DNA from: Pisaster brevispinus
Taxonomy: Eukaryota; Echinodermata; Asteroidea; Forcipulatida; Asteriidae
NCBI GenBank assembly: GCA_023634235.1
Contig: JAMKCF010000014.1
Coordinates: 5,345,501 to 5,409,500 of the forward strand
DNA: 64,000 nucleotides
Reading direction: 5' to 3'
Shown here: positions 1 through 8,505 of the stretch, one piece after another
Layout of the letters: each line of letters begins with the position of its first letter
Numbering within the stretch: position 1 is the first letter of the stretch
Position numbers and translations under genes: made by a program
Notes under the pieces: generated by a model
Databases searched by the model: none
What the model was told of the DNA's origin: nothing
The model's input: the letters and a program-made list of their open reading frames with translations, nothing else

Positions 1-898
1 ACGTGGCATTAAAGGTGCACTTTTTGAAGTCGTATATCTCCCGAAGTATAAGTGCTGTCATGTTGAAACTTGGTAGGTTGTTAGATATTGGCAAGTTCTT
101 GTAAATTCAGAAATGACGTCATGATGACGTTATCACATGATTTTTTATGATTTTTTTCATTTTTTTGCACCTTTTAGTCATAAATTGCTAACAAAACGTG
201 GTATAATCCAAATTCTTTTTTAAACAGGCTTGATACGTCATAACTGCGTTGAATAAAAAACCCTTTCATAGTCAGTTGATTAATTTCAAAAAGTTAAGGC
301 GAAACAGCTCGGCATTTGTGCACAAATGCAATATGTCTAGTTCTCCTTAGATAGTGTCGGGGCTCGGGGGTTAGTTAGTAACATTATTTTTACGAAAAGG
401 AGTATGTCAAATGTATTTTGCTTTCACGTCCGATGACGTCATATACCAACGGGCGCAATTTTGATGACGTCATATCGACGGGCGCCATTTTGATGACGTC
501 ATGCCGCCCTCCCCCCCAAAAAGTCTTTGGAGAACACTGGCATGTACAAAACTGATGCACCTGTCTATGTACAGTGTGTATGTACAGTGTGTATGTACAG
601 TGTGTAAGTACAGTTGGCTATGTATGTACAGTATAATTTGTCTACATGAACGTCAATGTCCATAAAGGTTCTCCCCAGGTACCATGTACTTGAAAACGGG
701 GGAGGGGTGGGGGGTGTCATTCTGGACAAAAATTTTTGAAGTTTGTCCTAAGCACACTGAATTGATTTAGGTGCTCAGAAAGGTTTGTTCACTTATTGTG
801 TATTGTGGTTTTATCTGGGGCATTCTAAATGTTTTTGTCTTAAGATGATTTTTGTGAATTTGCCACCCTTCCTAAAATCATTGTGGTTTTATTTTGTT
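1..898. other. Upstream non-coding DNA, no gene seen
   Basis: AT-rich DNA with CRE-like TGACGTCA motifs (114-131 and 434-501), a short GTGTATGTACA microsatellite near 565-605 and a G-rich tract near 698-715. No exon-like conserved open frame is present. Confidence 0.6.
434..501. repeat. Short minisatellite, three TGACGTCA (CRE) motifs
   Basis: Perfect 8-bp palindromes TGACGTCA sit at 434-441, 465-472 and 494-501, inside degenerate units of about 30 bp that also share GACGGGCGCCATTTT-like sequence. A further TGACGTCA is at 114-121 and TGACGTTA is at 124-131. The sequence GATGACGTCATGCCGCC followed by a GGAGAACACT box recurs at about 11020-11070, so this belongs to a dispersed repeat. Confidence 0.75.
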
Positions 899-1114
899 CA
901 CACGGTACACAATTAACGCGTATCTAGATGCAATTTCTACGTATTGACCAGACACACGGTACACAATTAACGCGTATCTAGATGCAATTCCTACGTATTG
1001 ACCAGACACACGGTACACAATTAACGCGTATCTAGATGCAATTCCTACGTATTGACCAGACACACGGTACACAATTAACGCGTATCTAGATGCAATTCCT
1101 ACGTATTGACCAGA
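899..1114. repeat. 54-bp tandem repeat, four copies
   Basis: Four units start at 899, 953, 1007 and 1061; only one base difference was seen (TTTCTAC versus TTCCTAC). Because 54 is a multiple of three, the minus strand reads as a repetitive open frame, which is not evidence of a gene. The near identity suggests recent expansion. Confidence 0.97.
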
Positions 1115-1443
1115 TAGCATGAACAATTTTTGCATGGGAGAACCCTGTCCATGATGTGCAGTTTTACTCTGGTGTTTTCTGCTGTTTCTGGTAGGTCAAC
1201 TCGCTGAAAAATGTTACGAAACGGAAGACACCATAAGGGGATGAAAGACATATTACAGTGCTTGGTGTTTTTCCGTCATCTTGGTCCGTTTTGCACTACC
1301 CCTGTTGAGTTTGGACACCTAACTTTATCTTTCACTTGACATACATTTTTAATAGCCCATATGTACCAATGCTCATGAATGATCTGCACACGGAAGATTC
1401 TGGTTGAAATCCGAGTCCAAGCAATATCGGCGACCATCATGGC

Positions 1444-1617
1444 AGGCCTGGAATCACACGGAGGCTGCAGAGGCCATGGCCTCTGTTGCCCCTGGTGTTG
1501 GCCTTGGTGCCCCTTCAAAAGTTTCCCATGGACATGATGGACTTTGAGTATTTTCCAATGGAAATGCCCTTTGCAAAATGAAATGGCATTGCCCTCTCAA
1601 AGATGAAATTCCAGGCC
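1444..1617 (+). mobile_element. R1 dispersed repeat, MITE-like
   Basis: It is bounded by AGGCCTGGAAT at the left and ATTCCAGGCC at the right, which are inverted copies of each other. Internal landmarks are GCCTTGGTGCCCCTTC, TTTTCCAATGGAAATGCCC and GCCCTCTCAAAGATG. At least nine more copies occur in the window, in both orientations. Confidence 0.8.
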
Positions 1618-2620
1618 CGTCATGGTGTGCTGATCTTAAAGTAATGCAGTACAAAACTATAAAACCTGGCATAGTTACATGTACAAACTACAGCATGGCG
1701 CCCATCTTGGCAGCTTGATTTATTTGGTATACTCGGTTTCCCAAGATGCTTTGCGGTATATTTAAAAAAAGTATTGGAATGTTGTAATTTATAAATCTAT
1801 TTGCTTGTGTTTGTAATAGTATTAGAAGGTAGTAGACATGCTACTGTTCATTTTGAAACAGAAATTTACAAAATCTGTTTATTTCCCTATACTAATTTTT
1901 TAATACATGTTTGTTTACACGTACTTCGCATGTACACACATGTGCAGTGTACATTTTGCATTACAACTGTGCTGTATGTATACAGGTTGGTTGTTCACGC
2001 ATGTATACAATCATGACAATGTAGTACATGTACAGTACCTGTACAATACTAAGTACAGTGTTTACTTGTTTAAAATGTTAACCAACATTTACATTTGTAC
2101 ACATGGGTGTACATGTGCTGTATGTATGCCAAAGAATCCATGGTCCTGGCATTTTTGGTAGGGTTTATTTATACATACAGAGTACTGTACACAGACTACA
2201 TGTATAACTGCACACCATATACATTGATATTCAGGTTCATGTAGACAAATATACACCGTGTACATGTGTACGTGGACCAGTCTTTTTATTTTGCAATTCA
2301 ATAATGGCTGCAAGGAGTATGACAATAGAAAAAGCTTAGCTACATGTGAAGTAGGTCACTCAACAGGGATCATACAGTAGACCCGTTTATAGATTGAACA
2401 AGGCAGACACTTTCGTAAAAGTGGCTGCAAAATGTACCCCCACTATACAAAATTACATGCAGAAATCATTAGTTTAAAAACTCTTTTTCTGTAAAGCACG
2501 ACGATACATTTGTTTCTTCTGTTTTTGGAAGGGCAAATTCATTCCAATCCTCTAGCTTTCAAAGCACAGACCATTTAACCAACCACTGAAAATGTCGTTC
2601 GAACCAGGCAGGCAGTCATC
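1618..2620. other. No gene seen; TACATGTA-rich DNA
   Basis: The stretch is unusually dense in short TACATGTA/GTACATGT-type motifs around 1900-2280, a low-complexity palindromic texture that recurs throughout the window. No splice-bounded coding frame was recognised. Confidence 0.55.
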
Positions 2621-2777
2621 AGGCCTGGAATTTCATCTTTGAGAGGGCAAGGCCATTCTCATTTTGTAAAGGGCACCTCCATTGGAGAAACTTGAGGTAT
2701 GTGGTAATCAAATGAAGGGGGCATCAAAGACAAGACCAGGGGCAACAGAGACAATGGCCTCCATGTAATTCCAGGCC
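2621..2777 (-). mobile_element. R1 dispersed repeat, MITE-like
   Basis: The element runs from AGGCCTGGAATTTCATC to TAATTCCAGGCC, opposite in orientation to the 1444 copy. The CTTTGAGAGGGCAAGGCC, AAAGGGCACCTCCATTGG and CCAGGGGCAACAGAG landmarks are retained. Confidence 0.8.
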
Positions 2778-3891
2778 GAGTTTTGTGAGAAAAACACTGA
2801 ATGATGGTTAGTTTTTTGGTCATGGATTCTGTGCGCACGCTCATACATGTATGCAGGTCTCCAAATTAACACTGGACTGCAGGCCCACAGCCAGTGAGTA
2901 CATCATCTGGCCAGCAAGCTCACAACCGGACCAGCCCGGTGGTCTTGTGTTTTTAAGTTAAATATTAATACTTCATTGTTGAGCTGCAGTCTTGTGGATT
3001 TTCCTCCAAATTGGAGCCCTGATGTGCTTGTTTCGATTTGGTAAATCAAAATGAGACATTGAGTGCTGGGGAACATTTTTCACTGTACACATGGCATCTC
3101 GCGGGATATTTCATATACGTTATAAAGTAAGACTCCACATTAAAAATGGTCTCGGATTGATTAAACTTCCCAATTTTGGGACTGTATTATCAGGGCTGAT
3201 TTTATCGGCCTATATATGTACTGCATTTTTATTGGTTACAACCTATCATGTGATCTCAAAATCATTGTGCTAGTGCAAAAACAGTGTCTCTCGTAAAATG
3301 GCATTATTTTCGTTCACGCGAGTTTGGAAGAACCAAAATGTTCAATCTCGCTTAAAATAGCCCAGATGAAAACACAAAACCAGGTGCTAAGATAAGACGT
3401 TTGTGCACGGATCATTCTCTTGCGAGATACAATGTACCAGGTTGTTGCAAAATCAAGATACAATGTTTTTGCACTGCTGCGACAAAATAACCTTTGTTCA
3501 TGTTGTGAGCTAAATAAAGTTTGTTAAGTTCGCCTTGAACTTGTGTAAGCTGTGACTGTAGTGGTCTTAGTCTGGTACCCAGAGACTAACTTAGAAAGAA
3601 GGCTCTTTGAACACAAATCTTACATGGTTTGATGCTTTTTATTTGTTTACAATTACTCATATCAGCTGATGTACAAAAAACAAAGAAACTGATAAAAGTA
3701 ATTTTTCGTTTAAATAGCCTACATGTAATATAACATTAAAGAAAAAAAACTTGATGCAATTTTTAGCACTTGTATGAAAGTGCCTGCTGTTTGAACTAAA
3801 ACACATAATGCACAATTTAGACATAGTTAGTCTCACCAAAAATCGTTCTTTTCTCAAGACTGACACCACAATTTGAGACCACATTACCATG
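2778..3891. other. No gene seen
   Basis: Ordinary AT-rich DNA. A stretch near 2850-2945 contains CCAGT/ACTGG words reminiscent of the R2 repeat family but is too diverged to call. No coding exon was recognised. Confidence 0.5.
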
Positions 3892-4476
3892 AATTGATGT
3901 AAGCCTGGTCTATATCGAAAATTTTTACGGCGATATATCGTCGGGTAAATATCGCCGATATGTCGATATATCATGAAGATTTTTGGAAATTGAAAGTACA
4001 CTATAGAATAAGATAACAATGACTCAAAAGTTTTACCTCATGGAGGAAATGAGCTATTAAACATACAAACCGCTGAGATAAAATTACAGAATTAACATCC
4101 AGATTCCATGAAAACAGAACACCTTACACCAGATATCACTGGTTCCGAATCAATTAATTCATGGTTTCGACCTCCACGATCGGACATTGCGATCTCTAAA
4201 AGCTGGTGCCTCGATTTTTATTCCGATTCGTTCATTGACAACGCTGCACAACCATACACGTCACATAAATACATGTAATTCAGTTTCCCGACGACGTGGT
4301 GATTTCTCACCGAGGGCATTTCCCCTGCAGCTTCGTAACCACTGCAACACGCCGTTCCTTCGGCCCCTAATGATAAAGTATACCACACTAGGAACGGTGG
4401 CAGCGAATAGAACATCCGCGGGATCGAGGTGATAGATACTACTATGGGATGGCAGCACTGCGCAAAGCATTGCGTC

Positions 4477-5482
4477 TAAGCCTGTGACGGTTACACAGTT
4501 ACACGGTTAACCGACCGATTATTCGGTTACACGTTTACGTTTTTTCGGTTCGGGTAACCGTAAAACCAGTTCTAAAAATGGTGCTTTGTTGAAATTAGTA
4601 AATCCGTAAATGTTTTAGACCGCAAGTCGCGATCTTCTATTCTCGTGTCAGTTCTTATTTATTTTTTTCGTCGAGCGTGAGCGTAAACATGTTAGATCTT
4701 CGAGGTGCGCCGCGAATAATAGTCTTCGTCTTCATGTTTTGTCTACAAAAATAACCACAGAGGGGACCCTGGTAAGTGGCAGACAATAGAGGCAAGATAA
4801 GTCTTAAGAAAATCTTGGACAGGTTTGGCCCATTGAGAGTGCGCGCTTTCAATAGCGGGTTCACCATCAAAGGAAACTAGCCGACACTGAACTTTCTTTG
4901 AGTAGATAAATGACAGCGTCCAACTTTCTTAGCTACATTGTAGATAAAGGCGGCTTCCACAAAGGAAGCGGATTTAGAAATATTATACATAACATAACGG
5001 GGTGAAACGGTGGGAGAGTGCACGCTGGCTGCTTCTTGACCTGTCACCGCTGGCTGCTTCTGGACCTATCACTGCTCATGTACTGTAACCACTCTTATCC
5101 AATCAGCACCGTCGAGTAATCAGGTTTGGTGTCGGTCACCTGTCAGGTCACGTGTTGCGTCATGTCAGCTTTCTTGTTGCGGTTGCGCCAAGCCTGTGCA
5201 GTATGCCAGTGCGGCGGCTTAAAAATGCACTTTATTGATAAAGAAACACGGACACTTGAATGACAAAGATTGTTTATTTCACTGGATACAATTTCACCTA
5301 CAAGTAAGTTTCCATTATGTGATTCATCCCCGACGAAAATCCGTTCGATGGCAGTGAACATCGTGCTCTTTTTTCAATTTTTTTGAACTCCATTTTTTCC
5401 CGAAACGGTCGGTTACACGTGTAACCGACCGTTTCGGAAACGGTTACACGGTTAAAAAAAAAAACGTTTACGCACAGCCTTA
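4477..5482. mobile_element. Inner hAT-like DNA transposon nested in the outer one
   Basis: It is flanked by a perfect 8-bp target duplication ATTGCGTC (4469-4476 and 5483-5490). The ends are TAAGCCTGTG and, reverse-complemented, TAAGGCTGTGCG. Both subterminal regions are packed with GGTTACACGG/CCGTGTAACC words (4488-4570 and 5400-5455). A direct duplication of about 27 bp (CGCTGGCTGCTTCT...) lies near 5022-5080. There is no recognisable transposase, so it is a non-autonomous element of about 1.0 kb. Confidence 0.9.
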
Positions 5483-5511
5483 ATTGCGTCATAAATATTT
5501 ACACCAGTCGG

Positions 5512-5546
5512 CCAATCGCAAAGCGGCCAATCGGGAACCAACCAAT
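5512..5546 (+). promoter_or_regulatory. Triple CCAAT cluster, 15-bp spacing
   Basis: CCAAT starts at 5512, 5527 and 5542, exactly 15 bp apart and all in the same orientation. They lie just right of the inner hAT target duplication and 65 bp upstream of an ATG at 5611 in a good context (CCACCATGG). NF-Y is known to bind CCAAT in such arrays. Promoter activity is inferred; no TATA box is evident, and the cluster lies inside the outer transposon. Confidence 0.45.
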
Positions 5547-6082
5547 CAGCCTGCGCCAAGCACATTCGTCCGACCTGAGTCAGCTATACTCTCGATGAAG
5601 AGAGACCACCATGGCTAGATGGGAAGATGTAAACTGTGACTTAAGTTTCCTTCCGTGCATTTTCAAAGCCGCGATTTATTCTACATCCAAGATTCGATCT
5701 ACACGTATGTACTTGGGTTTGAGGCATCCAAACCCTAACAAAGTTGTTTTAGCGCGTCGCCATCAACGGCTTGCGCTATTTAAAAAACATTTTTCAATTA
5801 ATTTCAAATACTGTAAAGATTGCGACATGTGCGAAGGCGGAATAAAGATATTTTATAGAAGTTTAAGCAAACAAAGGATGATATTGTCGATTTAAAAAAA
5901 ATATACATGTAGTGATAGTCACGGTATTTAGATTTTTTCAAAACCGATGTCAATATTGACGATACTGTTCTCGATATCGTACTGTGACGATATTATCGTG
6001 ATATCGTCCAGCGTTAAATTGAGGCTTTTGGAGGCTTTGCAGGACTTAGCTATTGGACTGTACATTTCTTACATGTAAGTTT

Positions 6083-6209
6083 GTTCCAAAAAGAAAAGTT
6101 GTTGCTCCTAAACATTGGAATCAGCTGCCGTGTGACATCAGACATGTCAGAGAAATGGTCTCTACCGTCTAGCTTCAAGCACTCACTTGAAACATTCATG
6201 TTTCCCCGT
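6083..6209 (+). pseudogene. LINE reverse-transcriptase ORF C-terminal fragment, frameshifted
   Basis: Frame 6083-6169 reads VVAPKHWNQLPCDIRHV and stops at 6170. A shift at about 6167 continues SSFKHSLETFMF. The order A-P-x-x-W-N-x-L-P-x-x-I-R, then S-F-K-x-x-L-x-T-F-x-F, is the familiar C-terminal end of RT proteins from CR1/L2/Jockey-type non-LTR retrotransposons. The frameshift, stop and missing upstream RT domain show a dead 3' fragment. It starts 66 bp beyond the right end of the outer hAT element. Confidence 0.75.
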
Positions 6210-7319
6210 GTTTGATTACCGTTTATCTCTTTTTTTAACTGATTTTTATTTGCCCTCCTTTTTTGGGGAAGGCTGTGTTTTTAGTAGAGCACGTTTATTA
6301 AAATGCCTTGTATTGTTATGTAGTAACGTGGGGATACAATTCTAATATCTGTCGGTGTATCGAAGGGAATTTCTGACAGTGACGGTTTTGGGTAAATACT
6401 GGGTACCTGGTCAGACCATTTCAGTGTTGTGACTCCAGACGTCACATGTTTACAGAAGAGTACCACCTGATAAAAGGCAAAAGAGTGCAAGACCCCCAGA
6501 CAAAATAAGCCAATTTTGCAATCCTTAATTTGAAGTAGCTGGTACGTTTTTTATCCGATTCAGATTTTTCAAAATTGATATCTGAAAAAGTACACACACT
6601 TTACAGAATGTTCTCTCCAAGCATTCTCAAAATACATAGGGGCAGTACAGATGTTTGTACTTTACACTGTTTTTATTTTATAAGTAATTTTTTCTGTCCA
6701 AAACATTCTAAAACATACGGAGAGTGCATCAAAGAGAAAAAACAAATTGGATTAAGAAACTTTGGAGATGACTTGACTTTTGACAGGAGTTGGACAGTCA
6801 AGTGAGGTTTGCGGATGTAAATAACGCCATGGTTAGGCCATGTAAATAATTCTCATTATTTCATGTATTTGCTGTGGTGGTTCTGAGACGAACGGCAATG
6901 TTTCGATGGGTGTGCTCTGATTGCTTCAGCAGAATGCAAGAAGTTGGCCAAATAACTTCCTAAGAGCAAATTATTCTATTATAATTAATAAATTCCTTTG
7001 AAATGTGCACTTGCCTGTCAAGGAATATCTGTACTGCTCAGTTTTTAATTATCTGAAACAGTAGCAGGAAGTTGTTTGATACAATGTAATACATACAGGG
7101 GCTGTTACATTTTGGCAAGTGCAGTGTTATATACTGTATTACTTGGTGTTAGTACTACTGTTGTCCTGGTTGGGCAGGGTGTGATATTTTTGACATGTGC
7201 AGTAACAAATAATACTAATATTGAGTAATAAACCACAAGGGAAACTGACTGGGAAAATTTGATGTACATGTAGATTTTTGGTTGAACATGTTGAACAAAG
7301 AACATTTGACTAGAGCTGG
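6210..7319. other. No gene seen
   Basis: AT-rich DNA. Around 6865-6945 is a copy of a dispersed repeat (GTGGTTCTGAGACG..., TTTCGATGGGTGTGCTCTG) also found near 20830-20895 and 50650-50725. At 7224-7248 is the reverse complement of a 25-27-bp word shared with 28394-28420 and 56802-56828. Confidence 0.55.
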
Positions 7320-7375
7320 GTTTGAACTTCTAGATTAATTTGCCAGCAGTCTACCAACTGAGCTATCTACATAGC
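7320..7375 (-). repeat. tRNA-like SINE head
   Basis: On the minus strand the sequence reads GATAGCTCAGTTGGTAGACT, a box A, followed by GTTCAAACCC, a box B. The spacing is that of a tRNA-derived Pol III promoter. A full acceptor stem is not evident, so I call a SINE head or tRNA relic and not a functional tRNA. Confidence 0.5.
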
Positions 7376-7944
7376 CGTATATTGGCAGGAATGACAGTTG
7401 CCTGTCTTTTTTTCGAATGGATGGTGGGCAGGTCTTGCATAAATACATGTACCTGCCAAAAACTGACATTGTTCCACCCTCCATTGTGATCAACTTGTTC
7501 TGCAGTGTGGACAGCAGTCAGTGGGCATTTGTGTGGAAACCTGTGATTTTGTTTATTTGTAGAGACTGCAGAGTTTAAATGTTTGCCCACCTGAATGACA
7601 CGAGTGCCAAGTACAGTCACATGGTCAATACAAATGTGATTTTCCAATTGGCTCAGAGCTATTGCCAATACCCATTGTCTCCTCACTTTGTGTACAAAAC
7701 ATGTATCTGAGTTAATCATGTCACTGGGTTATTTATTCAAATTGGCAAGAGGGAGCACTTCCATTTTCATCATCTCAACTGGTTTGAGGCCTTATCCATC
7801 TCTAGTCTGTTGCTCCAAGTTAGGTTCTGTTTATCATATTAATGATGGAGTCTTGATGACACTGGAACAAGCAGATAAAGTCGGACTTGTGTTTTGTACG
7901 TAAATATTTTCCCCATGGTTTTGATTGTTAAGTACACAAGTTTC

Positions 7945-8250
7945 TCTGTTAAGCGCACAGTGGACTCAAGCTCTGGTGTTTCTGATCAGCAGAGTGTGGG
8001 TTTGAGTCCCGGTGTCCCGGTCTTGATTCATGTGTCCTTAAGCAAGACACTTAACCATTATTGCTTTGTCCTTCTTACGGGACGTAAAGCCGTATGTTCT
8101 GTGTGTTGTGTAATGCACATTAGACAACCCAATACGCTTGTCGTTGAGAAAATAGGGGTTCATCCCGATGTTTTCTGGTGTGGTTAGCTACAGATTACAG
8201 CACCTTGTAAACCATTTTATGGTGCTATATAAATAAATGGGTCTTATAAT
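7945..8250 (+). mobile_element. SINE family A, tRNA-derived, with long tail
   Basis: It shares AAGCGCACAGTGGACTCAAG, GCAGAGTGTGGGTTTGAGTC (box B) and GTCCTTAAGCAAGACACTTA with copies at 32813, 59230 and 62828. The 3' part ends AGCACCTTGTAAACC and GGTGCTATATAAATAAATGG. The box A end is degraded. It sits about 150 bp before the first visible UTX exon, in the same orientation as the gene. Confidence 0.85.
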
Positions 8251-8396
8251 TTCTAATATAGCTCTAAATACTTGTGCTTTGTAGTAAAAATAATGAGTGC
8301 TTTAAGACGCCCTCGGGTGTGATAAAGCGCCAAAATACAAATTGCGAATTATCATTTGACTGTTTTTTTGTTTGTTTGTTTGTTTTTTAACAACAG

Positions 8397-8505
8397 AGGA
8401 TAACTCAATGTGAGAGCCAGATCAGAAAGAGGGGAAAGAACCCAGATCCTCAGACCTACTGCCAACTTGGACACCTCCAACTACTGATAGGAGACTACAG
8501 CAAAG
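8397..8505 (+). CDS. KDM6A: UTX exon (equivalent of human exon 2), first TPR
   Basis: The exon follows a long T-rich tract ending in AACAACAG and ends AAA G before the donor GTAGAG (phase 1). Its peptide includes [17 protein letters not shown] and then [15 protein letters not shown], equivalent to the vertebrate CQLGHFNLLLEDYPK helix pair. Two acceptors are possible: AG at 8395-8396 (exon starts AGG, Arg) or AG at 8397-8398 (exon starts G, phase 2). The second could restore the Ala found in vertebrates if the previous exon ends in GC. Confidence 0.93.

Larger units (their letters stand above)
3900..6016. mobile_element. Outer hAT-like DNA transposon (non-autonomous)
   Basis: The left end is TAAGCCTGGTCTATATC; the right end, reverse-complemented, is TAACGCTGGACGATATC, agreeing at about 13 of 17 positions. 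The flanks are AATTGATG (3892-3899) and AATTGAGG (6017-6024), a 7/8 match consistent with the 8-bp target duplication of hAT transposons. Subterminal GATATATCG-type motifs recur at both ends, as is usual for hAT elements. A second element (4477-5482) is inserted inside; without it and its duplicated target the outer element is about 1.1 kb. No transposase frame was recognised, so it is probably a deletion derivative or MITE. It carries a CCAAT cluster and an ATG frame of 94 codons (5611-5895) of unknown nature. Confidence 0.85.

Noticed and set aside
5611..5895. 94-codon ATG frame inside the outer hAT element
   Set aside because: The ATG context is good, but no transposase or host domain was recognised. 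Described under the transposon and the CCAAT finding instead of as a gene.
1..8396. First coding exon of UTX
   Set aside because: I looked for an equivalent of the conserved LDSRLFGF-type segment ending in a donor of suitable phase and found none; it is probably upstream of the window.
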